Positions 49,039 to 57,536 are shown, numbered from the stretch's first letter. The stretch: DNA of 64,000 bases from Aldehydirespirator sp965203635 (GCA_965203635.1 OZ241903.1:1178001-1242000); one strand, 5' to 3'. A program made the numbers and translations. Notes: generated by a model not told the origin, from the letters alone.

Positions 49039-51789
49039 CTATTGCTTGGCCTGCTGTAGGAGGGACCAGACCCGGGGCGGGGTCAACGGCAGCTCGGTCG
49101 GCCAGACGCCCACGGCCCGGCCCACTGCGGCGGCCACCGCAGCCGGGACCGGGTTGAGCGCGCCCTCGCCGGCCCCCTTGGCGCCGTAAGGACCGGCCCC
49201 GTCGCCCCGCTCGGCCAGCACCGACGTGATGCGGCGAGGTGCGTCTCGCAGGCGGGGCACCCGGTACTCGACGAGGTTGGGGTTGGTGAGCTGCTCGCCG
49301 TCGTAGACCATCTCCTCCCACAGGGCGATGCCCAGCCCCTGGGTGGCCGCGCCCAGGTCCTGGCCCTTCACCAGATCCGGGTTCACGGCGTGACCCACGT
49401 CGCCCACGGTGACCAGATGCTCGACGGTCACCTCGCCGGTGGCTTCGTCCACCGACACCTCCACCCCCACCGCGCCGATCTCCCAGAACGGCGGCAGCAC
49501 CGCGGTCGCGCCGTCGCGGCGGACCACGCCCACGCCCACCACCTCGCCGGCATCGGCACCGAACCACCGCCGGATCACCTCCGACGGCGTCAAGACCGAG
49601 ACGGCATCGTCCGGTTCGGAGCGGGAATCGTCTGCGCCCGCGCTCGGGTCAGAGCCGGAACTGTCAGCGTCCGCTCCCGAGTCAGAGCCGGAACTGTCAG
49701 CGTCCGCTCCCGAGTCAGAGCCAGAACCGTCGGGGTCCCCGCCCGGGTCAGAGCCGGAACCACTCCCGCCGGTGGCGCCGACCACAGCCGACTCGGAGTC
49801 CGAACCACTCCCGCCGGTGGCATCGACCACAGCCGACTCGGAGTCCGAACCACTCCCGCCGGTGGCATCCGACGGCACATGGAATAGGCCGTTGCTCACG
49901 CGCACGTCTTCAACGGGCACGCCGACGGAATCGGCGGCCCGGCCTCGCAGGTTGTCCCACAGGTCGTCGCAGGCGGCCTGGACGGCCAGGCCCACGATGG
50001 TGGTGGTGCGGCTGGCGCCGGTGGTCCACTCGAACGGGGTGAACCGGGTGTCGCTCTGACCGACGGCCACGGCGTCAAGGTCGACGTGCAACTCCCGAGC
50101 GGCGATCTGGGCCAGCGCGGTGCGGCTGCCCTGACCCATCTCGGTGCTGCTCACCAGCAGGGTCACCGACCCGTCGGCGTGCATGCGCACCTGGGCGGTG
50201 GAGATGGGCGAGGCACCGGCGTCGCTGGCAGTGATGGCCACCGCCCGGCCCCTCAGAGTTCCCGGTGCCAGCGCGGCGTCGCGGACGGGAACAGTGGTCG
50301 GGGCCGAAGCAGGAACCTCGGCCGAAGCCGAAGCAGGAACCTCGGCCGAAGCCGAAGCAGGAACCTCGGCCGAAGCCGAAGCAGGAACCTCGGCCGAAGC
50401 CGAAGCAGGAACCTCGGCCGAAGCCGAAGCAGGAACCTCGGCCGGGGCCGAAGTGGGATCAGCGGCGGAAGCGCTGTCGGCCACATGAGCGGGGGCGTGC
50501 GCATGGGTGGGGACGGGGTGGTCGAGCGCGGCGACGATGGCGTCGAGGTCGGCGGCCAGGTCGGCGTCGAGCGGGCGCTTGCCCTCGATGATGGTGTCGC
50601 CGGGGGCCAGCAGGTTGCGGCGGCGCAGCTCGACCGGATCGATGCCCAGCTCCTCGGCGGCCATGTCCATGTTGAGCTCCCCGGCCAGCGCGGCCTGGGG
50701 GGCGCCGAAACCCCGGTACGACGACGCCGGGGAGGTGTTCGTGTAGGCGGCGACGCCCCGCACCCGCAGGTTGGGCATCCGGTACGGGCCGAAGCTGCGG
50801 TTGATGCTCTTGGTGAGCACCAGCGGGCTGTTGTCGGCGTAGGCGCCGGTGTCGAAACGGATATCGATGTCGCGGGCACAGATCCGGGCATCGGCGTCGA
50901 AGCCGGTGCGCACGGTGACCAGCGCGCCGTCGGCCCTAGTGGTGTACATGGCCGCCTCGACGTCGGTGGTGACCTTGACCGGCCGGCCCGCGGCCCACGA
51001 CGCAGCCGCGGCCAGCGGCTCCAGCTTGGTGTAGGACTTCGAGCCGTAGCCGCCGCCGATGTAGGGCACCTCCACCCGCACCGCGGCCAGCGGCAGCGAG
51101 AACATCCGGGCCAGCTCCCTGCGCACCATCAGCGGGTGCTGGGCGGTGGACACCACATGCAGCGAGCCCGGCTGCCAGTCGGCCAGAGCGTTGTAGGTCT
51201 CCATGGCGTAGCCGTAGACGAGGGGGAAGGCCGTCGTGGTCTCCACCACGGTGGCGGCGGCGGCCAGGGCGGCCCCGGCGTCGCCCCAGGCCAGCTCGTT
51301 GCGGTGGGCGACGTTGTCGGTGGAGGCGGCCGGAGCCACGTCCAGGAACTTCTGGCCCGGCTCGACGTAGGACTGCTCGTGGATGAGAACGTCGGATGCC
51401 AGGGCCGTGGCCGCGTCGGTGAGCGCCGGCAGGTCGTCGTAGTCGACCCAAACCAGCTCGGCGGCGTCGGCGGCCTGGTGCGGGGTCTCAGCCACCACCA
51501 CCGCCACCGGCTCGCCGTAGTAGCGGACCTTGCCCTCGGCCAGGATCGCGTGGTCGGGCACGATATGGCCGAAACGGCGGCCCAGGTCGCCGAGGTCATC
51601 GGCGGTCACGACCGCGATCACGCCACCGGCGGCCTCAGCCTCGGCCCGGTCGATGCCGGCGATGTGGGCGTGAGCCCGCTCGGAGCGGACCACCGCGGCA
51701 TGGGCCATGTTGGGCAGGGCCGCGTCGACGGCGTAGCGGGCCCGCCCAGTGACCTTCTCCCAGGCGTCGCGCCGAGGCTCACCGGTCAT
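49039..51789 (-). CDS. Molybdenum hydroxylase large subunit (xanthine dehydrogenase family)
   Basis: A 916-residue molybdopterin-binding subunit. Motifs include the N-terminal VTGRARYAVDAALPNMAHA, the Mo-site GGGYGSKSYTKLEPLA, SSYRGFGAPQAAL (not the AYRCSFR loop of CO dehydrogenase) and the catalytic glutamate in GAKGAGEGALNP. It hydroxylates a carbon next to nitrogen in a heteroaromatic ring; in this neighbourhood a purine is likely. Two in-frame low-complexity insertions disturb the usual length of about 750-780: eight-residue PASASAEV units at about residues 443-503 and Gly/Ser/Asp units (GSGSDSESAV; SGADADSSGSD) at about 640-723. ATG 51789 overlaps the stop of the junction ORF. Confidence 0.9.
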   Translation of the reverse strand: MTGEPRRDAWEKVTGRARYAVDAALPNMAHAAVVRSERAHAHIAGIDRAEAEAAGGVIAVVTADDLGDLGRRFGHIVPDHAILAEGKVRYYGEPVAVVVAETPHQAADAAELVWVDYDDLPALTDAATALASDVLIHEQSYVEPGQKFLDVAPAASTDNVAHRNELAWGDAGAALAAAATVVETTTAFPLVYGYAMETYNALADWQPGSLHVVSTAQHPLMVRRELARMFSLPLAAVRVEVPYIGGGYGSKSYTKLEPLAAAASWAAGRPVKVTTDVEAAMYTTRADGALVTVRTGFDADARICARDIDIRFDTGAYADNSPLVLTKSINRSFGPYRMPNLRVRGVAAYTNTSPASSYRGFGAPQAALAGELNMDMAAEELGIDPVELRRRNLLAPGDTIIEGKRPLDADLAADLDAIVAALDHPVPTHAHAPAHVADSASAADPTSAPAEVPASASAEVPASASAEVPASASAEVPASASAEVPASASAEVPASAPTTVPVRDAALAPGTLRGRAVAITASDAGASPISTAQVRMHADGSVTLLVSSTEMGQGSRTALAQIAARELHVDLDAVAVGQSDTRFTPFEWTTGASRTTTIVGLAVQAACDDLWDNLRGRAADSVGVPVEDVRVSNGLFHVPSDATGGSGSDSESAVVDATGGSGSDSESAVVGATGGSGSGSDPGGDPDGSGSDSGADADSSGSDSGADADSSGSDPSAGADDSRSEPDDAVSVLTPSEVIRRWFGADAGEVVGVGVVRRDGATAVLPPFWEIGAVGVEVSVDEATGEVTVEHLVTVGDVGHAVNPDLVKGQDLGAATQGLGIALWEEMVYDGEQLTNPNLVEYRVPRLRDAPRRITSVLAERGDGAGPYGAKGAGEGALNPVPAAVAAAVGRAVGVWPTELPLTPPRVWSLLQQAKQ

Positions 51790-52013
51790 CGCGGCTTCCC
51801 CGCCGATCCTGCCGGCATCCATGCGGCGGCAGTCGCAGGCACGAGGGTGAGTCGTCCAGGATGTCCGGCGGCGGCAGTCGCAGGCACGAGGATGAGTCGT
51901 CCAGGATGTCCGGCGGCGGCAGTCGCAGGCACGAGGATGAGTCGTCCAGGATGTCCGGCGGCGGCAGTCGCAGGCACGAGGATGAGTCGTCCGGGATGTC
52001 CGGCGGCGGCCAT
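51786..52013 (-). CDS. 75-codon junction ORF of four 15-residue repeats
   Basis: ATG 52013 overlaps the small-subunit stop (TGATG) and the TGA at 51786-51788 overlaps the large-subunit ATG (ATGA). The frame is four copies of AAAGHPGRLILVPAT (45-bp DNA unit), then WMPAGSAGKPR. It fills the whole space between the two subunit genes and keeps translation coupled. The product has no known family and may be a translational bridge rather than a functional protein; a low-complexity peptide cannot be excluded. Confidence 0.5.
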   Translation of the reverse strand: MAAAGHPGRLILVPATAAAGHPGRLILVPATAAAGHPGRLILVPATAAAGHPGRLTLVPATAAAWMPAGSAGKPR

Positions 52014-52522
52014 CACCGGCCGTGCTCCGCGGTTGCAGCCGCCAATCGGGAGGCCGCGACGGTGACCGCGGTCTCGATGGGTGCGTAGCCGGTGCAGCGG
52101 CACAGGTTGCCGTCCATCCACTCCCGCACCTCGTGGTGGTCGGCGCCGGGATGGGCGTCGAGCAGGGCGACGGCCATCATGATGAACCCGGGCGTGCAGA
52201 AGCCGCACTGCAGGGCGTTGGCCGACATGAAGGCCTCCTGCACCGGGTGCAAGTCCCGGCCCCGGGCCAGGCCCTCGACGGTGAGGACCTCGGTGCCGTC
52301 GAGGTCGCAGGCCAGGGTGGTGCAGGAGCTGACCGGGTTGCCGTCCACCAGCACGGTGCACACCCCGCACACCTGCATCTCGCAGCTGACCTTGGTGCCG
52401 GTGAGCCCGAGCCGGTCCCGCAGCAACCCGGCCACCGTCAGCCGCACCGGCACCAGCATCTCGACGTCCCGGCCGTTGACCCGCACCCGGATCACAGTCG
52501 AGGTCACTGCCGGGGAGGTCAT
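52013..52522 (-). CDS. Molybdenum hydroxylase [2Fe-2S] small subunit
   Basis: A 169-residue iron-sulfur subunit. The plant-type ferredoxin cluster motif is SCEMQVCGVCTVLVDGNPVS and SCTTLAC; the second cluster is LQCGFCTPGFIM with NLCRCTGY. It passes electrons from the Mo site of the large subunit to the FAD subunit. ATG 52522 is chosen because it begins the MTSPAVTSTVIRVRVNG domain and overlaps the stop of a preceding mini-ORF (ATGA). Confidence 0.93.
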   Translation of the reverse strand: MTSPAVTSTVIRVRVNGRDVEMLVPVRLTVAGLLRDRLGLTGTKVSCEMQVCGVCTVLVDGNPVSSCTTLACDLDGTEVLTVEGLARGRDLHPVQEAFMSANALQCGFCTPGFIMMAVALLDAHPGADHHEVREWMDGNLCRCTGYAPIETAVTVAASRLAAATAEHGR

Positions 52523-52593
52523 CCCTCCACCTCCGACGTCGTTACCGGCGGGCGGGCCCATGCAGCGGTCGGAGTGGCAGCCGGGGCGGTCAT
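52519..52593 (-). other. 24-codon junction mini-ORF, copy of the small-subunit start
   Basis: ATG 52593 overlaps the FAD-subunit stop (52590-52592). The frame MTAPAATPTAAWARPPVTTS plus four codons ends TGA at 52519, overlapping the small-subunit ATG. Its first 25 bases (ATGACCGCCCCGGCTGCC) match the real start (ATGACCTCCCCGGCAGTG), so this is a diverged duplicate of the start region. Confidence 0.7.
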
Positions 52594-53381
52594 GGAGCCG
52601 CTCCGAGTGTGCGACCCAGATGGGCCCGCAGCACCGAGCGCTTGTAGGCGGGCGGGCCGGTCAGGTCGTCGCTGAGCTCGAGACTGTCGACGAAGGCAGC
52701 CAGCCCGGCGGTGTCGCCCGCGGCGAGCACGGCACGGGTGGGCCGCTCGGTGGCCGCGCCCACAGTGATCTCCCAGCGGTCCTCCGTGACTACCAGCGCC
52801 ACGCCCAAGGTCGGCCGCTCGTAGCTCTGGAGCTTCCAGTACGACATGCCCGGCGGTTCGAACGGCACGGTGACGCTGACGAGAAGCTCGTCAGGCTCGA
52901 GCGAGGTCTCGAACGCTCGCACGATCAGCTCGTCGATGCCGAGGGTGCGGGAGCCCCCGGCCGAGCGGACTTCAGCGGTCGCCCCAAGGGCGACCAGCAC
53001 GCAGCCCAGGTCGGAGCGGGGCTCGGCGAAGCAGAGGTTGCCGCCGACAGTGCCGGTCGAGCGCACCCGGGCGTTGCCCACCCGCGACGCGGCCCCGGCC
53101 AGCGTGGGCAGGTGCTCTCGGACGGCTGGGTGGTCGGACAACCGCCGGTGGGTGACGGCGGCACCGATAGTCACCGCACCAGCGCCCGAGTCGACCTCGA
53201 TCCCCTTCAGGGCCTCGACCCGCTTGAGGTCCACGATTACCGCCGGGCGGCGCAGGCCCAAGCCCATGGCCGGCACCAGCTCGGTGCCCCCGGCGTAGGG
53301 CGCATGGTCGTAGTCGACCGCAGCCAACACCTCGTCCAACTCCTCAGAGCGGACCAGCCCCAACTCAGGCAGCACAGCCAT
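52590..53381 (-). CDS. Molybdenum hydroxylase FAD subunit
   Basis: A 263-residue FAD-binding subunit (CoxM/XdhB type). PYAGGTELVPAMGLGLRRPA gives the first FAD loop (AGGTxL), VGNARVRSTGTVGGNLCFAE the second (TxGGNL), and PSYERPTLGVAL-type C-terminal strand follows. It completes the three-subunit hydroxylase with 52013-52522 and the large subunit. Its stop overlaps a mini-ORF that repeats the small-subunit start. ATG 53381 follows CoxG by 58 bp on the same strand. Confidence 0.9.
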   Translation of the reverse strand: MAVLPELGLVRSEELDEVLAAVDYDHAPYAGGTELVPAMGLGLRRPAVIVDLKRVEALKGIEVDSGAGAVTIGAAVTHRRLSDHPAVREHLPTLAGAASRVGNARVRSTGTVGGNLCFAEPRSDLGCVLVALGATAEVRSAGGSRTLGIDELIVRAFETSLEPDELLVSVTVPFEPPGMSYWKLQSYERPTLGVALVVTEDRWEITVGAATERPTRAVLAAGDTAGLAAFVDSLELSDDLTGPPAYKRSVLRAHLGRTLGAAP

Positions 53382-53439
53382 CAGCCCAATCCTTGTGGAG
53401 AGCAGGCTGCGTGGCCCACTCCTACAGAGCCAGCGCCTC

Positions 53440-53916
53440 TCAGGCCTCGCCGAGGGCGGTGGCGGCGTTGGTGCAGAATGTGTCTATGAGCTTGCTGGCT
53501 TTGGAGCGGATGACGCCGGCGCCGAGGGTGGCGACCCGGCCGGTTATCTCGTAGGAGCCGACCAGTTGGACCCGGGTCTGGCCGGGGGCGGCGTCCGACA
53601 GGCGGGCTGCGGCGTCGATCATGATGCGGGAGCGGATCTGGCGGTCCTCGCCCCGGGCCCGGATCGACACCTCCTCGCCGTCATGCACGCCAGACACTTC
53701 GATGTGCAGGTCCGCTCGCAGCGAGAACGGGCCGACCTTGTCCTCGAAAGCGGCCTGGAAACTGGAGCCGTCGATCCCCGACGGGCCCGACGACACCTCG
53801 GTCACCGAGTGCATGATCGGCAGCCACGACGCCACCGCCTGCACGTCCAGCAGCCGGGGCCAGACCACATCGCGGGCCGCCTCGACTACGAACTCCCGGT
53901 CAACTGCTTCCTTCAC
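53440..53916 (-). CDS. CoxG-like SRPBCC protein
   Basis: A 158-residue protein of the SRPBCC/CoxG family. REFVVEAARDVVWPRLLDVQ at the start, the VSSGPSGIDGSSFQAAFEDK strand, then VQLVGSYEITGRVATLGAGV and SKASKLIDTFCTNA are typical of CoxG, a helper that is often encoded with molybdenum hydroxylases and may aid membrane attachment or maturation. It heads the transcript for the FAD, small and large subunits. GTG 53916. Confidence 0.85.
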   Translation of the reverse strand: MKEAVDREFVVEAARDVVWPRLLDVQAVASWLPIMHSVTEVSSGPSGIDGSSFQAAFEDKVGPFSLRADLHIEVSGVHDGEEVSIRARGEDRQIRSRIMIDAAARLSDAAPGQTRVQLVGSYEITGRVATLGAGVIRSKASKLIDTFCTNAATALGEA

Positions 53917-53954
53917 ATCAAGCCCTCGCCGGCCGGAGCCTAGGGCAAGGGGTT

Positions 53955-54503
53955 TCAGCTGGGCGGCTCGTCGTCGGGCTCAAGGGTGCCCGGGGCCGGG
54001 ACCAGCAATCTGTGTTCGAGCGCCGCATCGACCACTGCAGTGGCGTTCAGATGAGCGATCAGGGCGGTGAGCTTCCGGTCCAGCTCAGCGATCTGGGCGG
54101 TCAGCCTCGCGTCGAGCTCAGCGATCTGGGCGGTCAGCCTCGCGTCGAGCTCAGCGATCTGGGCGGTCAGCCTCGCGTCGAGTTCGGCGATCTGGGCACC
54201 CTGCGCGTCCACCTTTGCTTCCAGGCGGTCCAGCCTGGCCTCCAGGCGGTCGAAGCGGTCGTTGAAGCCGTTGAGAGCGAACAAGAGCAGCGCCACCACC
54301 ACGGTGCCAAGAAGCGTGAACAAGGCCAGCGCGAGCCCGACGCCGAGGCTCGCCAGTGGGTTCTCGGCGATCTGGTCTCGCAACCGGGGCCTTGCCGGCC
54401 GCTCCGCGACGGCGTCATCGACGGTCTGAGCTTGCGATGTGACCGGATCGGGGGTTTGAGTCATCGGCGGTTCTGCCCGGCGGGCAGGGGCGGTTGCTGT
54501 CAT
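53955..54503 (-). CDS. Membrane protein with hendecad coiled-coil repeats
   Basis: A 182-residue protein with a polar N-terminus, one transmembrane helix (about residues 52-77, SLGVGLALALFTLLGTVVVA) and a long coiled coil. The coil contains RFDRLEARLDRLEAKVD followed by four near-identical 11-residue units AQIAELDARLT (33-bp DNA repeats, about 54070-54190). Eleven-residue periodicity is typical of slightly right-handed coiled coils. ATG 54503 with GGAGAAG upstream is the start. Function unknown; it lies alone between CoxG and an LLM gene. The first coil segment resembles that of the 4553-4921 protein. Confidence 0.75.
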   Translation of the reverse strand: MTATAPARRAEPPMTQTPDPVTSQAQTVDDAVAERPARPRLRDQIAENPLASLGVGLALALFTLLGTVVVALLLFALNGFNDRFDRLEARLDRLEAKVDAQGAQIAELDARLTAQIAELDARLTAQIAELDARLTAQIAELDRKLTALIAHLNATAVVDAALEHRLLVPAPGTLEPDDEPPS

Positions 54504-54657
54504 GGGGGCTTCTCCTGGGCCCGGCGGCACGGATGCGGAGGCACGTCGTACGCGAAATGAAGAACAGTGGCGCACCGCTGTATGGCCCGGTGGCGAAGCT
54601 AGTAGATCAGAATAACTTCAGATTCATTGTAGTGCAACCGGGCTTATCCCGGTGCGG

Positions 54658-55653
54658 TCAGGACCGCAGGGCGGGGAGGACCTCGCGGCCTAGGAGCTCG
54701 ACCGAGGCGAACCAGCGGTCGAAGTTCATGCGCAGGTCGAACACCAGGTGCTCCACCCCAACCTCGGCGAAGCGGCCCACCTGCTCGACCACCCCGTCGG
54801 GGTCGCCGGCGATGAGCGAGCCCTCGATGTCGGCGGCGGTGGCGAAACGGCCCGACGGCGGCTTGGCCCACCACTTGCCCCGCTTGTTGGCCCAGGCCAG
54901 CAGACCCTCCAGGTTCACCCCGGACATGGCCAGATCATGGGTGGCCGCGATCGACGTGGGCGGGATCACGGCCACGGTGGGCATGGGCCGGCCGCTGGCC
55001 GCGGTCATCTCCCGCATGGTGGCCACCCGCTCGGCGATGGTGAGCAGCGTGGTGCGCCCCGGCATCCAGCCGTCGCAGTACTCGGCGGCCAGGCGGGCCG
55101 AGCGGGGGGTGGCCCCGCAGTACCAGAACGGCACCGGGGCGCCCGGCTTGGGCTCGATCGAGATGTTCTCGAACGAGTACACGTCGTCGCGGTAGGTGAC
55201 GCCGTCCTCGGTCAGCAGGCGGCGCAGGATCTCGGCATTGGACCGCACCAGACCCACCCGGTCCACCCCGGCCATGTCGATCACATCGAACTCATGGTCG
55301 AAGGTCCCCGCCCCGAAGCCCAGCACCACCCGGTCGCCCACCAGGCTGCACAGCGTCCCGATGCTGATGGCGGTGTGCACCGGATGGCGGAACGGGATCA
55401 GCGAGCCGGTGCCCAGAGTGATGTCGGTGGTGACCGCGCCGATGGCGGTGAGGGTGGTGAGCGCCTCGTAGAAGGTGATGTCGGCCGCCTCCATCTCCGA
55501 GTGGGGCTCGAACACCAGGTGGTCGCGCACCCACAGCGAGTCGAAGCCGAAGCTCTCGGCCAGCACGGCCCCGTCGAGCACGGCCCGGCGGCTGGCGTGG
55601 CCGCCGAAATGGGGCATGAGCAGGCCGAACTCCATGCCCGACGTGTCAGTCAT
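54658..55653 (-). CDS. LLM-class F420-type oxidoreductase
   Basis: A 331-residue luciferase-like enzyme. FGLLMPHFGGHASRRAVLDG, FGFDSLWVRDHLVFEPHSE, ITLGTGSLIPFRHPVHTAIS, GDRVVLGFGAGTFDHEFD and the VPFWYCGATPRSARLAAEYC loop are typical of the family; F420 dependence is inferred. A five-copy 71-bp repeat array follows upstream, between it and the hydantoinase gene. ATG 55653. Confidence 0.88.
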   Translation of the reverse strand: MTDTSGMEFGLLMPHFGGHASRRAVLDGAVLAESFGFDSLWVRDHLVFEPHSEMEAADITFYEALTTLTAIGAVTTDITLGTGSLIPFRHPVHTAISIGTLCSLVGDRVVLGFGAGTFDHEFDVIDMAGVDRVGLVRSNAEILRRLLTEDGVTYRDDVYSFENISIEPKPGAPVPFWYCGATPRSARLAAEYCDGWMPGRTTLLTIAERVATMREMTAASGRPMPTVAVIPPTSIAATHDLAMSGVNLEGLLAWANKRGKWWAKPPSGRFATAADIEGSLIAGDPDGVVEQVGRFAEVGVEHLVFDLRMNFDRWFASVELLGREVLPALRS

Positions 55654-55671
55654 CGCGCCCTCCTCACAGGC

Positions 55672-56035
55672 TCACAGCGTCGGTCGCCGCGAACTGGCAG
55701 CACAACGCACGCATACCGTGCAAAACGCTGCCAATTCGGCAGTCACAGCGTCGGTCGCCGCGAACTGGCAGCACAACGCACGCATACCGTGCAAAACGCT
55801 GCCAATTCGGCAGTCACAGCGTCGGTCGCCGCGAACTGGCAGCACAACGCACGCATACCGTGCAAAACGCTGCCAATTCGGCAGTCACAGCGTCGGTCGC
55901 CGCGAACTGGCAGCACAACGCACGCATACCGTGCAAAACGCTGCCAATTCGGCAGTCACAGCGTCGGTCGCCGCGAACTGGCAGCACAACGCACGCATAC
56001 CGTGCAAAACGCTGCCAATTCGGCAGTCACAGCGT
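55672..56035. repeat. 71-bp tandem array, five copies, palindrome family B
   Basis: Copies begin TCACAGCGTCGGTCGCCGCG at 55672, 55743, 55814, 55885 and 55956. Each holds the inverted repeat GAACTGGCAGC...GCTGCCAATTC with inner GCACGCATACCGTGC. The partial sixth copy (56027) is the stop codon of the hydantoinase gene (TCA at 56027-56029), so the array grew from the 3' end of that gene. No spacer variation exists between copies, so it is not CRISPR. The same palindrome occurs once at 3214-3266. Confidence 0.95.
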
Positions 56036-57403
56036 CGTGCGGGCGAGGCGGCCCCAGCCGGGCTCGCCCACCACCTTGCGGTCCACGTACACGTCGCGGC
56101 CACGCACGATCGTGCGATGGATCCGGCCCTTGGTGACCCGGCCGTCGTAGGCGGTCCAGCCGCACTTCGACAGCACGGTGTCGGCCGAGTGGCGGGTCTG
56201 GTCGGCCGGGTCGAAGATCACTATGTCGGCGTCGTAGCCGGGCTTCAGGAACCCCTTGGAGGCCAGGTTGAACTCGCTGGCCGGCTCCTCGGCCACCACC
56301 TCGGCCACCCTGGGCAGCGAGATCATCCCGTCCATGTGGCAGTCGAGCAGCATGGGGTACTGCTCCTGGACGCCGGGGGTGCCGGTGTGGCAGGCCCAGC
56401 AGTCCTCCCAGCCGATCTCCTTCTCGGCCCGGGTGTGGGGGGCGTGGTCGGAGGACAGCATGTCGATGGTGCCGTCGTTGAGAGCCTCCCACACCGCCTC
56501 GCGGTGGTGGTCGGGCACCCAGTACGACAGGGCGTAGGGGCCGAGCTCCTCGATGTCGCGCCACCGCGACAGGAACAGGGCCCAATGGTTGACCTCGCAG
56601 CTCACCGCCACGCCCCGCTCCTTGGCCCGCCGCACCATCTCCACCGAGCCCTCGGTCTGCATGTGCACGATGTGGAGCTTGGTGCCGGTGGCCTCGGCCA
56701 TCTGCAGGATCACGGCGATGGCGGCGTCCCAGATCAGGCCGTTGTGGGTGGCCAGCGTCTGGGCGTAGGCGGCCGGGCTGCGGTCGCCCCGGTCCCAGTG
56801 GGTCTGCTCGGTCACGTCCATGATCGCCTGGTCGTGGGGGTGGATCATGAACGGCCGCCCGGTGGGGTAGATGGCCTCGAACATGCGCAGCAGGTGACCG
56901 TGGTCGTGGATGCCGGTGCCCGAGGGATGGGGGTAGTCGCGGCCGGTGTCGACCACCATGTAGATCTTGAAGGCGGCCACCCCGGCGTCGGCCATGGGCT
57001 GGACCTCGTGCAGCACGCTGGGCACCGGGTTGTGGTTCCAGTCGACGATGCTCTTGGTGTCGTAGAGGTCGAACAGCTCCTCTAGCACCTGCAGGTTCTT
57101 GGTGACCGGGTTGAGGTTGGGCATCCCGAACACGGTGGTCACCCCGCCGGCCGCAGCCGCCGCGGTGCAGGTGCTGATGTCCTCCTTGTGGACGTAGCCG
57201 GGCTCGCGCAGATGCACGTGCACGTCCACCATGCCGGGCAGAACCCACTTGCCGGTGGCGTCGATCCGCTCCACGGAGTCGGGCAGCGGGACCGCCCCCG
57301 GCGAGGCGATGGCCGCGATCGTCTCGCCCGCGATCAGCACGTCGGCGAGCTCGACGCCGGTGCCCGACACCACCTTCCCGCCGGCCACGACCCGGTCGAT
57401 CAT
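56027..57403 (-). CDS. Hydantoinase/dihydropyrimidinase/allantoinase-type amidohydrolase
   Basis: A 458-residue cyclic amidohydrolase. Metal motif VDVHVHLREPGYVHKED, carboxylatable lysine in VAAFKIYMVVDT, further His ligands in RPFMIHPHDQ and LHIVHMQTEG, and SSDHAPHTRAEK with the catalytic Asp. It hydrolyses a cyclic amide such as hydantoin, dihydropyrimidine, dihydroorotate or allantoin; exact substrate not decidable by eye. With the nearby hydroxylase it would fit purine or pyrimidine ring breakdown. The start at 57403 (MIDRVVAGGKVVSG) is the innermost of three ATGs in a 12-bp tandem repeat; upstream copies at 57415 and 57427 could also be used. Confidence 0.88.
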   Translation of the reverse strand: MIDRVVAGGKVVSGTGVELADVLIAGETIAAIASPGAVPLPDSVERIDATGKWVLPGMVDVHVHLREPGYVHKEDISTCTAAAAAGGVTTVFGMPNLNPVTKNLQVLEELFDLYDTKSIVDWNHNPVPSVLHEVQPMADAGVAAFKIYMVVDTGRDYPHPSGTGIHDHGHLLRMFEAIYPTGRPFMIHPHDQAIMDVTEQTHWDRGDRSPAAYAQTLATHNGLIWDAAIAVILQMAEATGTKLHIVHMQTEGSVEMVRRAKERGVAVSCEVNHWALFLSRWRDIEELGPYALSYWVPDHHREAVWEALNDGTIDMLSSDHAPHTRAEKEIGWEDCWACHTGTPGVQEQYPMLLDCHMDGMISLPRVAEVVAEEPASEFNLASKGFLKPGYDADIVIFDPADQTRHSADTVLSKCGWTAYDGRVTKGRIHRTIVRGRDVYVDRKVVGEPGWGRLARTTL

Positions 57404-57433
57404 CGGCGCACCCATCGGCGCACCCATCGGCGC
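57401..57433 (-). repeat. 12-bp tandem repeat of a start codon
   Basis: GCGCCGATG followed by GGT occurs as three in-frame units (ATGs at 57427, 57415 and 57403 on the minus strand), giving the N-terminus PMGAPMGAPM. The real start may shift between them. Confidence 0.8.
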
Positions 57434-57506
57434 GCACTCAGGGGCCACGCGGGTAGGCGAAGGCGTCTCGTGTCCGGACAGGGTGTTCCCCGCTCCTGTT
57501 CGCTGC

Positions 57507-57536
57507 GCTCACGGGCCGCTCGGGCCACGGCCTCGC
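57507..57536. repeat. Dispersed 30-bp repeat D, copy 2
   Basis: Identical over 30 bp to 39614-39643. It lies in the 226-bp gap between the hydantoinase and the alpha/beta hydrolase genes. Confidence 0.8.

Noticed and set aside
55672..56035. Possible CRISPR array
   Set aside because: The 71-bp units repeat completely, with no unique spacers between them, and the unit contains a neighbouring gene's stop codon.
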